This document shows, piece after piece, positions 53,217 to 62,557 of a stretch of DNA of 64,000 nucleotides (positions are counted from its first letter, which is position 1; each line of letters opens with the position of its first letter). The stretch is from NCBI RefSeq assembly GCF_018070575.1, contig NZ_JAGPXN010000001.1, positions 682,001 through 746,000 of the forward strand, given 5' to 3'. Source of the stretch: Micromonospora sp. C31 (GTDB taxonomy: Bacteria > Actinomycetota > Actinomycetes > Mycobacteriales > Micromonosporaceae). Made by a program: the position numbers and the translations under genes. Under the pieces are notes generated by a model. The model was not told the origin of the DNA, made no database searches, and worked only from the letters and a program-made list of their open reading frames with translations.

Positions 53217-54653
53217 TCAACCGACCACGGCCCGCACGTAGGCGACGCACCCGGCGTGCAGGGCGGGCCAGGGTTCGCCGAGGACCCGCTCGGCCGCCCG
53301 CTCCACGGGCGTGCGCTCGTGCACCACGGCCGCGAAGAAGGCGAGCAGCCGCTCCGGGCCGAACCGGTCGACCAGGTGCCGGACCGCCAGGTAGGAGATG
53401 CCGTAGCTGCCGCCGACCCGGTCGGCCGGGGCGTCGTCGGCCAGGCTGAGGCTGCCGAGCCGGCCGTCCCAGCCGCCACCGAACAGGCTCCGGACCTCGT
53501 CCAGTCCGGGGTACCGGTCGACCGGCTCGCCGTCGGCGCCCGCGTACTCGGCCAACCCCTCCACCAGCCACCAGGTGTCCTTGCCCGGGTAGCCCTGCTC
53601 GGGCAGGGACGCGGCGTGGGTCAGCTCGTGGCGGAGCAGGTCGTCCACCCCGCCGGCGACGAGGCCCTCGGCGTTGAGCACCACCTCGTGGTGGCCGCCG
53701 CCGACCGTGACCGCGTAACCACCGGTCCACTTCGGCCGGCCGCCGCCGTACCAACGCTGCCACTCACCCCGGCCGGCCTGGAAGATGCGGTACCGGTCCG
53801 GCGTTCGGCCGTCGACGGCGTACGTGTCGGCGACCCTGGCGGCCGCCTCCGCCTGGGCGAGCAGGCCGGGCAGATCCCTGCGCAGAGCGGGAGTGGTGGC
53901 CACGAGCGTACGCGGACCGACGGCCACGGCCAGCTCGCTGACCTCCCAGGGCCGGGTGCCGGTCCCGGCTGAGCGGGACGGCTCCACGGCGAGCAGACGG
54001 GGCCGTTCCCCCTCCCGCCAGCGGGTGCCGGTCAGCACGCGGCTGGTGCGGCAGCCCGGGGTGACGAAGCAGTAGCGGAACTCGACCAGCAGCCGCCACT
54101 CGCCGGGGCGGCCCTCGACGGGGGCGGGCAGGCCGGTGGCGTAGGCCTCCCAGGCGGTCACCCGCAGCGCGCGCAGCGCGGCGTACCGGCGGCGCAGGTC
54201 CGGGTGCGCGACCGGCTCCGCGACCGCCAGGAACCCGGCACGGTCCCCGCCGAGCAGGGCGGCGGACTGCCGGGCCAGTTCGGCCGTCATCCGCTCCCCG
54301 AGCCGGCGGGCGGCTGCGGTGGCGGGATCCTCGGCCGGGGCGGCGGACGCCCTCGGTGCCGGCGGTTCACCGGCCCGCACCAGGCCGAACACCAGCGCCG
54401 TGGGCAGGCCACCGGCCAGCAGCAGGACCACCGCCACCAGCGCCACCCCGAGCGGCCGGATCCGCCGCACCGCCGGCTCGGCGGCTGTCGCCGCCGCAAC
54501 GGGCTCGGCACCGTCTCCGGACTGGTTGCTGTCGGCGGGCTCGGCACCGTCAGCGGGCTCGGCACCGGCGGCGGGCTCGGCTCCTTCCGTCGCGGTGACC
54601 GGCGCGTCGTCCGTCACCGCTCGGCCGTCCGTCCCGGGCTGCCCGTCAGTCAC
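53217..54653 (-). CDS. Membrane-anchored gluzincin-type metallopeptidase
   Basis: 478 residues. Cytoplasmic Glu/Pro/Ala repeats (EPADGAEPAD), one TM helix (about 70-92), an NTF2-like segment, then a peptidase MA-like domain: LLRHELTHA (HExxH near 342) and WLVEGLAEYAG with the third ligand Glu about 27 residues later. Gluzincin arrangement. Substrate unknown. GTG 54653 overlaps no gene; 19 bases from the TetR stop, so probably one transcript with the TetR and hydrolase genes. Confidence 0.87.
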   Translation of the reverse strand: MTDGQPGTDGRAVTDDAPVTATEGAEPAAGAEPADGAEPADSNQSGDGAEPVAAATAAEPAVRRIRPLGVALVAVVLLLAGGLPTALVFGLVRAGEPPAPRASAAPAEDPATAAARRLGERMTAELARQSAALLGGDRAGFLAVAEPVAHPDLRRRYAALRALRVTAWEAYATGLPAPVEGRPGEWRLLVEFRYCFVTPGCRTSRVLTGTRWREGERPRLLAVEPSRSAGTGTRPWEVSELAVAVGPRTLVATTPALRRDLPGLLAQAEAAARVADTYAVDGRTPDRYRIFQAGRGEWQRWYGGGRPKWTGGYAVTVGGGHHEVVLNAEGLVAGGVDDLLRHELTHAASLPEQGYPGKDTWWLVEGLAEYAGADGEPVDRYPGLDEVRSLFGGGWDGRLGSLSLADDAPADRVGGSYGISYLAVRHLVDRFGPERLLAFFAAVVHERTPVERAAERVLGEPWPALHAGCVAYVRAVVG

Positions 54654-54672
54654 CCGCCGAAGGGTACGACCA

Positions 54673-55245
54673 TCAGGCCCGCCGGGGCCAGGACCGGAAC
54701 GCACCGTCCAGCGCGGCGACCAGGTTGTCGAAGGAGGCGTCGACGGCGCGGGGCAGGCCGAACCCGCCGGCCGCCTCCAGCGAGACGAATCCGTGCAGGG
54801 TGCTGCGCAGCATCCGGGTCGCGTCGAGGGCGTCGTCGCCGTCGAGCCCGTAGCCCCGCAGGGTGGCCCGGATCGCCCCGACGGCCCGTTCCCCGGCGGC
54901 GACGTGCTCCGGGTCGGTCGGGTCCGGCACCCGCTGGGTGGCCGGGTAGCCACCGGGGTGCCGGTGGGCGTACGCCCGGTAGGCGGCGGCCAGGGCCCGC
55001 AGCGCGTCCCCGCCGGCCCGGCCCGCGACGGCGGCGGTCAGCTCGTCGGCGAGCTCGGCGGTGGCCAGCGCGGAGAGCTTCCGAGCGAGCGCGTCGGCGC
55101 CCCGGACGTGCTTGTAGAGGCTGGGCAGTGCGACGCCGAGCCGGTTGGCCAGGGCGGCGAGGGTGAGCTGGTCGGTGCCGACCTCGTCGGCGAGCCGGGC
55201 CGCCTCGCGCACCACCGTCCGCTGGTTGAGCCCGACCCTAGGCAC
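54673..55245 (-). CDS. TetR-family regulator
   Basis: 190 residues. HTH: VVREAARLADEVGTDQLTLAALANRLGVALPSLYKHV; C-terminal domain of WHG-like type (RAYAHRHPGGYPATQ). GTG 55245 overlaps the hydrolase stop by eight bases. It probably represses its own operon through the palindrome at 56045-56059. Ligand unknown; the co-encoded hydrolase may modify it. Confidence 0.88.
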   Translation of the reverse strand: MPRVGLNQRTVVREAARLADEVGTDQLTLAALANRLGVALPSLYKHVRGADALARKLSALATAELADELTAAVAGRAGGDALRALAAAYRAYAHRHPGGYPATQRVPDPTDPEHVAAGERAVGAIRATLRGYGLDGDDALDATRMLRSTLHGFVSLEAAGGFGLPRAVDASFDNLVAALDGAFRSWPRRA

Positions 55246-56035
55246 CGGTGGCCGCCAGGAACTCGGTGAGCTGGGCGGCGGTGCGGGCCGGCTGGTCGGC
55301 GTGCGGGTAGTGGCCGGACTCGTCGATCATCCGCGCCTCGGCGGTGGCGAAGAGCCGGCGGGCCGCCCACGCCCCGGCGCGCGGGTCGGGGAAGTCCGGG
55401 TCCTTCGTGCCCATCAGCACCAGCACCGGCTGCCGGACCTCGCGGGCGCGGGCGGTCCAGTGCGGCTCGGCCGGCGCGAGCACGCCGCGCATCGCCGCCA
55501 TCCGGCCGGGCTCGCGCAGGTTGGCGACCATCGCCCTGCGGTACGCCGCGTCGTCGGCCGGCCGGCCGCACGGGAAGAGCGTGCGGTGGAACAGCCCGAA
55601 CATCCGGGGGCTGCGCAGCACGGCGGTCTGGATCAGCCGCGTGAACGGGTTGAGCTTCGGCTCCTCGACGAACGGGGCGACCTGGACGATGCCGTTGACC
55701 AGGGCGGGAGCGTCGGCGGCGGCGAAGACCACGGCCGCCGCGCTGGACGAACTGCCGACCAGGGTGGCCGGCCCGCCGCCCAGGGCGCCGACCACCGCGA
55801 GCAGGTCTGCGCCGACCTCCGCCGGGGTGTACGACGGCCGGTCGGCGCTGGACGCGCCGTGCCCCCGGACGTCCACCGACGCCACCCGGTGCCCGGCCGC
55901 GACGAGCAGCGGGACCAGGTGGCGGAAGGAGCGACGGTTCTCCCCCACACCGTGCGAGAGGACGACGAGCGGCCCCTGCCCGTGCACCTCGTAGGCGATC
56001 CGTCCGCCGTCCCGCTCCAGATAACTAACTGTCAT
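55238..56035 (-). CDS. Alpha/beta hydrolase
   Basis: 265 residues. LSHGVGENRRSF (oxyanion hole), VDVRGHGAS, nucleophile Ser in VGSSSSAAA (family G-x-S-x-S/G variant), Asp in GTKDPDF and His in ESGHYPH. Esterase or epoxide hydrolase-like; substrate unknown. First gene of the operon with TetR. Confidence 0.85.
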   Translation of the reverse strand: MTVSYLERDGGRIAYEVHGQGPLVVLSHGVGENRRSFRHLVPLLVAAGHRVASVDVRGHGASSADRPSYTPAEVGADLLAVVGALGGGPATLVGSSSSAAAVVFAAADAPALVNGIVQVAPFVEEPKLNPFTRLIQTAVLRSPRMFGLFHRTLFPCGRPADDAAYRRAMVANLREPGRMAAMRGVLAPAEPHWTARAREVRQPVLVLMGTKDPDFPDPRAGAWAARRLFATAEARMIDESGHYPHADQPARTAAQLTEFLAATGA

Positions 56036-56044
56036 AACCTAGAA

Positions 56045-56059
56045 GCTAAGGCCGTTAGC
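56045..56059. promoter_or_regulatory. TetR-type operator candidate
   Basis: GCTAA-GGCCG-TTAGC, a perfect 5+5+5 inverted repeat, ten bases before the hydrolase ATG. Further TAAC elements lie next to it (56021-56037). Fits autoregulation by the TetR gene of the operon. Confidence 0.6.
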
Positions 56060-56117
56060 CGCTGTGGTCAACGGCCACCGCCTGGTGCTGAGCCGCCGGG
56101 CTGGTCGAACGGCTGGC

Positions 56118-57038
56118 TCACTTCTTCGACAGCACGGCCCGGCCGAAGAACGCGAGGTTGGCCGGGCGCTCGGCGAGCCGGCGCATCAGGTAGCCGTACC
56201 AGTCCTCGCCGTAGGGCAGGTAGACCCGCACGGTGTGGCCCTCGCCGGCCAGCCGGGCCTGCTCCTCCGGGCGGATGCCGTAGAGCATCTGGAACTCGAA
56301 GCGCTCGGGGCCACGGTCGAACCAGCGGGCCCGGTCCTCGCCGATGGCGATCAGGCGGGGGTCGTGGGTGGCCAGCATCGGGTAGCCGTCGCCCGACATC
56401 AGGATGTTCAGGCAGCGCACGTAAGACTTGTCCACCTCGCGGGCGGACTGGTAGGCCACCGACTCCGGCTCCTTGTACGCGCCCTTGCACAGCCGCACCC
56501 GGGAACCGGCCGTGGCCAGCTCGCGGCAGTCCGACTCGGTGCGCCGCAGGTAGGCCTGGAGCACCGCGCCGGTCGACGGATGGTCCTTGCGCAGCTTGGC
56601 GAGGATGTCCAGGGTCGAGTCGGTGGTGGTGTGGTCCTCCATGTCCAGGGTGACCGTGGTGCCCGCCGCCTCGGCGGCGGCGCAGATCGCCCGGGCGTTG
56701 TCGTAGGCGAGCTGCTCGTCGAACAGCTGCCCGAGAGCCGACAACTTGACGCTCACCTCCGCGGCCGGGGTGAGCCCCGCGCCGGAGAGCAGCCTCAGCA
56801 GCCCGACGTACTCGTCGCGGATGGCGGTGGCCTGCTCGGGGGTGACGGTGTCCTCGCCGAGGTTGTCGAGGGTGACCGCGAGACCGTCGTCGACGAGTTC
56901 GCGGGTCGCGCGCAACGCGTCGTCGGTCTTGGCGCCGGCCACGAACCGGCGGACGAGGTCCCGGGTGAACGGGGCCGTCGCGACGAGCCGCTCGACCTGG
57001 GGTGACCGGGAGGCGGCGAGGATGACGGTACGGAGCAT
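56118..57038 (-). CDS. Proline dehydrogenase (monofunctional)
   Basis: 306 residues, a PutA-type (beta/alpha)8 barrel without the P5C dehydrogenase half: VSVKLSALG, TLDMEDHTTTDSTL, RLCKGAYKEP, ATHDPRLI, FEFQMLYGIRPEEQ, VRVYLPYGEDWYGYLMRRL. Oxidises proline to P5C with FAD. TACGCT lies 6 nt before ATG 57038, a leaderless arrangement. It stands alone. Confidence 0.95.
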   Translation of the reverse strand: MLRTVILAASRSPQVERLVATAPFTRDLVRRFVAGAKTDDALRATRELVDDGLAVTLDNLGEDTVTPEQATAIRDEYVGLLRLLSGAGLTPAAEVSVKLSALGQLFDEQLAYDNARAICAAAEAAGTTVTLDMEDHTTTDSTLDILAKLRKDHPSTGAVLQAYLRRTESDCRELATAGSRVRLCKGAYKEPESVAYQSAREVDKSYVRCLNILMSGDGYPMLATHDPRLIAIGEDRARWFDRGPERFEFQMLYGIRPEEQARLAGEGHTVRVYLPYGEDWYGYLMRRLAERPANLAFFGRAVLSKK

Positions 57039-57168
57039 GGATCGAGCGTAACGCCCACCGGTGGCCCCGCGCGGGGCGGCGGCGCAGCCTCGGACGTGAG
57101 GTCCCAACCGCATCACAGGCACCACCTGCGGGCGGACGGCGGTGGCCCCCATCGGCTACAACCATGAC

Positions 57169-57438
57169 GTGGAACAACGCCCCCGCCGCCGGCTCCGGTC
57201 GGCCTCCGTGCAGCTCGGCGCGCTCACCGTCCTCGCGCTCACCCTCTCCGGCTGCAACATGACCTCGGACGACGACGATGACGACTGCGCCCTCGGCCCG
57301 GTGGGCGGCGGCGAGACGGTGGCCCTGGCGCTGCGGGCGCCCGTGGTGACCTCCGGGCGCACCGCGCCGGAGCCGGCCGCCGCGGCGGTGCCCGACCGGG
57401 GCGGCTTCGGCACCCACCTCGCCGCCTGCGGCGGCTGA
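57169..57438 (+). CDS. Small lipoprotein, YgiB-like position
   Basis: 89 residues. Signal peptide and lipobox LSGC (lipidated Cys near 29), then a run of six Asp, a Cys, and a Gly-rich GGFGTH end. It is followed one base later by a YgiC-like ligase, the same order as ygiB-ygiC in enterobacteria. Relation to DUF1190 is inference from position and the GGFG end. Confidence 0.7.
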   Translation: MEQRPRRRLRSASVQLGALTVLALTLSGCNMTSDDDDDDCALGPVGGGETVALALRAPVVTSGRTAPEPAAAAVPDRGGFGTHLAACGG

Positions 57439-57439
57439 G

Positions 57440-58606
57440 GTGCGCCGGGAGTCGGTCACCCCCCGCCCGGACTGGGACGCCACGATCCGCTCCCAGGGCC
57501 TGGTGTACGTCGACACCGAGCTGCCCGACGGCGGCATCATGTCGTACTGGGACGAGACCGCCGCGTACGCGTTCGAGCTGGACGAGGTGCTGCGGCTGGA
57601 GGAGGCGACCGAGGAGCTGCACCGGATGTCGGTCGCCGCCGCCGAACACGTCGTCGCGCGCCACCGCTACGCCGAGTTCGGCATCCCCGCCTGGGCGGCC
57701 GAGGCCGTGGCCCGGTCGCTGCGCGAGGCCCCGCCCACCCTCTACGGGCGTTTCGACCTCGCCTACGACGGCAGTTGGCCGCCGAAGCTGCTGGAGTACA
57801 ACGCCGACACCCCCACCGCGCTGGTCGAGGCGAGCATCGTCCAGTGGTTCTGGCTGGAGCACACCCGGCCGGAGCTGGACCAGTGGAACAGCCTGCACGA
57901 GCGCCTCGTCGGCGCCTGGGCGAAGATCGGCGCCGGGCTGCACGACCGCCGGGTACACGTGGTCTGGTCGAACGAGGAGGAGTCCGGCGAGGACCACATG
58001 ACCGCCGGCTACCTCGCCGAGACCGCCCGCCAGGCCGGGCTGGAGGTCACCCTCCAGCCGATCCAGCGGCTCGGCTGGGACGGCCGGCGCTTCGTCGACG
58101 CGGCCGACCAGCCGGTCACCACCTGCTTCAAGCTCTACCCGTGGGAGTGGATGCTCGCCGAGCCCTACGGGCCGCTGGCGCTGGCGCCGGGCACCCCGAC
58201 GACCTGGATCGAGCCGGCGTGGAAGCTGCTGTTGTCCAACAAGGCGCTGCTCGCCGTGCTCTGGGAGCTGTACCCCGGCCACGAGCTGCTGCTGCCGGCG
58301 TACCTCGACTCACCGCGCGGCATGCCGGAGTACGTGGCCAAGCCGCTGCTCGGCCGGGAGGGCGGCTCGGTGCGGATCGTCACCGGCGACACCGAGATCA
58401 CCAACCCGGGGATCTACGGCGACGAGGGCTGGTGCTACCAGGAGTTCCGGGCGCTGCCGGAGTTCGCCGGCAACCGGATGGTGCTGGGCAGCTGGATCGT
58501 CGACGGCGAGTCGGCCGGGGTGGGGGTACGGGAGAGCGCGAGCCTCATCACCGACGGCTACGCGCGGTTCCTGCCGCACTACATCGACGCGCCACGGGCC
58601 CTCTGA
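57440..58606 (+). CDS. Glutathionylspermidine synthase-like ATP-grasp ligase (YgiC-like)
   Basis: 388 residues. LYGRFDLAYDG, KLLEYNADTPTALVEAS (substrate strand), SNEEESGEDHMTAGY, KLYPWEWML and VAKPLLGREGGSVRI (ATP-grasp Lys) match the GSP_synth family. It lacks the amidase domain of GspS. It may ligate a peptide or amine to an unknown acid; glutathione is absent in most actinomycetes. GTG start one base after the lipoprotein stop. Confidence 0.9.
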   Translation: MRRESVTPRPDWDATIRSQGLVYVDTELPDGGIMSYWDETAAYAFELDEVLRLEEATEELHRMSVAAAEHVVARHRYAEFGIPAWAAEAVARSLREAPPTLYGRFDLAYDGSWPPKLLEYNADTPTALVEASIVQWFWLEHTRPELDQWNSLHERLVGAWAKIGAGLHDRRVHVVWSNEEESGEDHMTAGYLAETARQAGLEVTLQPIQRLGWDGRRFVDAADQPVTTCFKLYPWEWMLAEPYGPLALAPGTPTTWIEPAWKLLLSNKALLAVLWELYPGHELLLPAYLDSPRGMPEYVAKPLLGREGGSVRIVTGDTEITNPGIYGDEGWCYQEFRALPEFAGNRMVLGSWIVDGESAGVGVRESASLITDGYARFLPHYIDAPRAL

Positions 58607-58625
58607 GTCGTCTACGGTTGTGGGC

Positions 58626-59198
58626 GTGAACTTCGACGCGTACGCCCGGACCGGCGTTGACCTCGTCAACGCCCGCCTGGACGACCTCGACGACCTGCGG
58701 GCCCTCTTCCCCGACGACAACGCGTGGATGCGCGACGAGGTGGCGGAACGGGACCTCACGACCTTCCGGCGGGCGCAGAAGCGGCTGCGCGACGTGTTCG
58801 AGTACGGCACCTCCGGGCGGGACGCCCAGGCGGTGATCGAGCTGAACGCGATGCTGGAGGCGTTCCCGGTGCAGCCCCGCATCTCCGGGCACGACTCCAA
58901 CGACTGGCACATGCACGTGACCAGCCGGGGCGCCTCGGTGAGCGCGGAATACCTGGCCGGCGCGGTCTGGGGGCTGTCGGTCTGGCTCTGCGAGTACGGC
59001 AGCGCCCGGTTCGGGGTGTGCGCCGACGAGCGCTGCGGCAACGTCTACCTGGACACCTCGTCCAACTGCTGCCGGCGGTTCTGCTCGGAACGCTGTGCCA
59101 CCCGCTCGCACGTGGCCGCCCACCGCGCCCGCAAGCGCGCGGCCATCGGCGAGCAGGCCGGTGCTGGCACCAAGGAGTCGCTCACCACGAGCGTCTGA
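58626..59198 (+). CDS. CGNR zinc-finger protein (ABATE domain)
   Basis: 190 residues. N-terminal ABATE-like helix bundle and C-terminal zinc finger CADERCGNVYLDTSSNCCRRFCSERCATR. The last motif is CATR rather than CGNR. Probably a stress-linked DNA-binding regulator. TACGGT lies 7 nt before GTG 58626, which suggests a leaderless start; GTG 58620 also fits. Confidence 0.85.
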   Translation: MNFDAYARTGVDLVNARLDDLDDLRALFPDDNAWMRDEVAERDLTTFRRAQKRLRDVFEYGTSGRDAQAVIELNAMLEAFPVQPRISGHDSNDWHMHVTSRGASVSAEYLAGAVWGLSVWLCEYGSARFGVCADERCGNVYLDTSSNCCRRFCSERCATRSHVAAHRARKRAAIGEQAGAGTKESLTTSV

Positions 59199-59227
59199 CG
59201 CCCGCCCCCGGTACGTCCCCGGGCGTC
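59197..59227. terminator. Hairpin terminator candidate
   Basis: GACGCCCG (59197-59204) pairs with CGGGCGTC (59220-59227), with C/G-rich bases inside that extend the stem. Between convergent CGNR and TIM-barrel genes. Confidence 0.5.
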
Positions 59228-59246
59228 GACCGGGGCGGCGCGGCAC

Positions 59247-60053
59247 TCAGGCGTCGACCGGGCTCGGCGTGCCGAGGTGCTGGCGGGCGAACGCCAGCGC
59301 CTCCCGCAGGTCGGCCTCCCGCACGGCGCGGCTCTTCGCGCCCCGGGTGGTGACCTCCACGGCGACCGAGCCGGTGAACCCGCGCCCGGCCAGCGAGGAG
59401 AGCAGTTCGCCGCAGGGCTGGGTGCCGCGCCCCGGCACCAGGTGCTCGTCGCGGCCCTCGCCGGTGCCGTCGCCGAGGTGCACGTGGGCCAGGGCGGCGC
59501 CCATCCGGTCGGCCATCGCCAGGGAGTCGGTGTGCGAGGCGGCGCAGTGCGACAGGTCGAGCGTGTAGGAGGCGTACCCCGTCTCCGTCGGATCCCAACC
59601 CGGCACGTACGGCACGAACTGCCGGCCCGCCATCCGGACCGGGTACATGTTCTCCACCGGGAAGCGCAGGTCCGGGTACTCGGCGGCGATCCCGGCGAGC
59701 CCGTCGGCGAAGTTGCGCGCGTAGTCCCGCTGCCAGGTGAACGGCGGGTGCACCACCACGGTGGGCGCCCCGAGCGTCGCCGCCAGCTCGGCGGAGCGGC
59801 GCAGCCGCTCCCACGGGTCGGGGCTCCACACCCGCTGCGTGACCAGCAGGCAGGGCGCGTGGACGGAGAGCACCGGTACGCCGTAGTGCTCGGCGAGCCC
59901 GAGCAGCGCGCCGGCGTCCTGGCTGACGGCGTCCGTCCAGACCATCACCTCGACGCCGTCGTAGCCGAGGGCGGCGGCCAGCTGGAACGCCGCCGCGGTC
60001 CGTTCAGGGAAGACCGAGGACGTGGACAGGAGCACGGGGACGCGGGAAGTCAC
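59247..60053 (-). CDS. Sugar phosphate isomerase/epimerase (xylose-isomerase-like TIM barrel)
   Basis: 268 residues. [41 protein letters not shown] (metal Glu), LDLSHCAAS (metal Asp/His), HVHLGDG, and VAVEVTTRG. The metal ligands are intact. TACCCT lies 7 nt before GTG 60053, another leaderless case. Substrate unknown. 60 bases separate it from the Ppx/GppA stop. Confidence 0.87.
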   Translation of the reverse strand: MTSRVPVLLSTSSVFPERTAAAFQLAAALGYDGVEVMVWTDAVSQDAGALLGLAEHYGVPVLSVHAPCLLVTQRVWSPDPWERLRRSAELAATLGAPTVVVHPPFTWQRDYARNFADGLAGIAAEYPDLRFPVENMYPVRMAGRQFVPYVPGWDPTETGYASYTLDLSHCAASHTDSLAMADRMGAALAHVHLGDGTGEGRDEHLVPGRGTQPCGELLSSLAGRGFTGSVAVEVTTRGAKSRAVREADLREALAFARQHLGTPSPVDA

Positions 60054-60114
60054 ACCGTCGAGGGTAGCCGGGGCCGTTCGACACCTCGTGACGAGAAACC
60101 GCAAACCGCCCAGA

Positions 60115-61068
60115 TCACACCGGACCACCCGGACCGAGCTGGTCCAACCGGCGCAGGATGACGCCCTCACGCAGCGCCCACGGGCAGATGTCCAACGCGT
60201 CCACGTCCAGTTGACGCAGTACGGCCTCGGCGACGACCGCCCCGGCGAGCAACTGGTGGGAACGGCCGGCGCTGACCCCCTCCAGCTCGACGAGCTGGGC
60301 CGGCGGGATGTGCCGGACGAACGCGAGCACCTGCCGAAGTCCGGCGCGGGTGAGCCGGCGGGGCGCCCACAGGCCGGCGCCGGAGGGGGCCGCGCCGGCC
60401 AGCCGGGCCAGCGTCCGGAACGTCTTCGAGGTGGCCACGGGCCGTTCCCAGCCCACCTCGGTGATCTGCGCGACGACCGGTTCCAGCAGCCCGTCGACGT
60501 ACGTCCGCAGCTCGTCGACGGCCTCGGCCGGCGGCGGCGCCGCACTGTCGGGGTCCACCCGGAGCCGGTCGCGGGTGAGCCGCCCGGCGCCGAGCGGCAG
60601 GGAGACCGCGACGGTCGGGTCCTCGTCGATGCCGGCCGCCAGCTCCAGCGAGCCACCGCCGATGTCCAGCACCAGCAGCCGGCCCGCCGACCAGCCGAAC
60701 CAGCGCCGCACCGCGAGGAAGGTCAGCCGCGCCTCGTCCGCACCCGGCAGCACCTCCAGGCGTACGCCGGTTTCGTCGCGCACCCGGGCCAGCACCTCGG
60801 CGGCGTTGGTGGCGTCGCGGACGGCGGAGGTGGCGAACGCGATCAGGTCGTCGGCGCCGAGCCCGACGGCCGCCGCCTTGGCCATGCCGACCGCCTTGAC
60901 CAGGCCGTCCGCTCCGGCCTCGGTGAGGGCGCCGTCCGGGCCGATCTGCTCGGCCAGCCGCAGCACGACCTTCTCCGAGTGTGCCGGCCAGGGGTGTGCC
61001 CCGTGGTGGGCATCGACCACCAGCAGGTGCACCGTGTTGGAACCGACGTCGAGGACACCCAGTCGCAT
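60115..61068 (-). CDS. Ppx/GppA family phosphatase
   Basis: 317 residues. [15 protein letters not shown] and [12 protein letters not shown] are the two phosphate-binding loops, and [11 protein letters not shown] follows. Acts on polyphosphate or pppGpp in relatives; the short single-module form is the usual actinobacterial type. TAGTGT lies 7 nt before ATG 61068, so a leaderless start. The 278 bases upstream carry no supported gene. Confidence 0.92.
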   Translation of the reverse strand: MRLGVLDVGSNTVHLLVVDAHHGAHPWPAHSEKVVLRLAEQIGPDGALTEAGADGLVKAVGMAKAAAVGLGADDLIAFATSAVRDATNAAEVLARVRDETGVRLEVLPGADEARLTFLAVRRWFGWSAGRLLVLDIGGGSLELAAGIDEDPTVAVSLPLGAGRLTRDRLRVDPDSAAPPPAEAVDELRTYVDGLLEPVVAQITEVGWERPVATSKTFRTLARLAGAAPSGAGLWAPRRLTRAGLRQVLAFVRHIPPAQLVELEGVSAGRSHQLLAGAVVAEAVLRQLDVDALDICPWALREGVILRRLDQLGPGGPV

Positions 61069-61346
61069 GGTGAAGACACTAGGCCCTGTTCGACGAGCCG
61101 GGTTCGGAGCCGTCCGTCGATCGTGGCGACGTGGACGGTGGCGTGGCGGCCGACGGCGATCTCGTCGGGGCCGCCGCCGGGGCTCCGACCCAGCTGGCCG
61201 AGGAGACCCACGACACCGCACAGCCAAGGGTGCCCAAACCACGATCCCCCTGCGATGGTCGATGGACGCGCCTGGCCGGGCCCGTCACGCTGCTGCCGGT
61301 GGCGGAGACGACGGGCGGGCCGCCCCCGTGACAGTCGGAGGGATCG

Positions 61347-62510
61347 ATGGACAACCCACGCCGTCTGCTCCACGCCGCGAAGCAGCTCCGAGAGGACATG
61401 GTCGACCGGCTGGGCACGCTCGTCGCGTGCGAGTCGGCACCGGGCTCGCTGTCTGATCTCGAGTCCTGTGCGGACCTGGTCGCCCGCTGGGGGGAGGAGG
61501 CGCTCGGTCGACCCGCCCGTCGGGTCGTGATCGACGGTCTACCACACCTGCTGTGGCCGGCCCCCGACCAGCGCGTGCTGCTCCTCGGCCACTTCGACAC
61601 CGTGTTCCCGGCCGGCACGATCCGGTCCAGGCCCTTCACCGTGCGGGAGGACGTCGCGACGGGACCTGGCGTGTGCGACATGAAGGCCGGCATCGTGCAG
61701 ATGTTCACGGCACTGCGCCTGGTCGAGGACACCTCGGCGGTGGGCGTGCTGCTCACCTGCGACGAGGAGAGCGGATCCGTCACGTCACGGCCCCTGATCG
61801 AACGGGAGGCCAGGCGCTCGGCCGCCGTTCTCGTCTGCGAGGCGGCCACCCCGGAGGGGCACGTGAAGGTGGCCAGGAAGGGCGGCTCGGTCTACCGCCT
61901 CACCGTCCGGGGTCGCGCCGCCCACGCCGGCGTCGAACCGCAGCGCGGGGTCAACGCCACCATCGAGGTCGCCCACCAGGTCCTCGCGCTGCGCGCGCTC
62001 GGCGCGGCGGGCAGCCGTGGCACCTCCGTCACGCCGACCCTGCTCTCCGCCGGCACCACGACGAACACGGTGCCCGAGAGCGCCAGCCTGGCCGTCGACG
62101 TCCGGGCCTGGACCAGGGACGAACTCGAACGCGTCGACCACGGCATCCGCGGGCTGGTGCCCCACCTGCCGGAGGCGACGCTGACCGTGCAGGGCGGGAT
62201 CAACCGCCACCCCATGTCGCCGGAGCTGGCACGGCCGCTGCTGGAACTGGCCCAGTCGACCGCCCGCCAGCTCGGCATACCGAGCCTCGCCGGCGCGCAC
62301 GCCGCTGGCGCGTCCGACGGCAACTTCACCGCCGCGCTCGGCGTACCGACCCTCGACGGCCTGGGCGCGGTCGGCGGCGGAGCCCATTCGGCCGGTGAGT
62401 ACGTCTGCCTCGACCGCATGCCAGAACGGACAGCGCTCCTGGCCGGGCTCGTCGACGCGCTGTCCACCGTGGAACGCGTGACATCGCAACGTGTGGACAA
62501 GGTCGCGTAA
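61347..62510 (+). CDS. M20-family metallopeptidase (glutamate carboxypeptidase-like)
   Basis: 387 residues. LLLGHFDTVFP (Zn His, Asp), GVCDMKAGI, CDEESGS with catalytic Glu pair, and a C-terminal GGAHSAGE His. A dimerisation insert at about 175-290. Cleaves N-acyl amino acids or small peptides. GGAGGG lies 5 nt before ATG. Followed 48 bases on by a YbdK-type ligase, hinting at shared metabolism. Confidence 0.9.
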   Translation: MDNPRRLLHAAKQLREDMVDRLGTLVACESAPGSLSDLESCADLVARWGEEALGRPARRVVIDGLPHLLWPAPDQRVLLLGHFDTVFPAGTIRSRPFTVREDVATGPGVCDMKAGIVQMFTALRLVEDTSAVGVLLTCDEESGSVTSRPLIEREARRSAAVLVCEAATPEGHVKVARKGGSVYRLTVRGRAAHAGVEPQRGVNATIEVAHQVLALRALGAAGSRGTSVTPTLLSAGTTTNTVPESASLAVDVRAWTRDELERVDHGIRGLVPHLPEATLTVQGGINRHPMSPELARPLLELAQSTARQLGIPSLAGAHAAGASDGNFTAALGVPTLDGLGAVGGGAHSAGEYVCLDRMPERTALLAGLVDALSTVERVTSQRVDKVA

Positions 62511-62557
62511 CGTGCTCACCGCCGGCGCACGACCGGCGGTGAGAGGTCGGCGTCGAC

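Noticed and set aside
61079..61331. Small gene between Ppx/GppA and M20 peptidase
   Set aside because: Short frames exist on both strands, one with a plausible protein-like segment on the minus strand, but none has a supported start and family motif.
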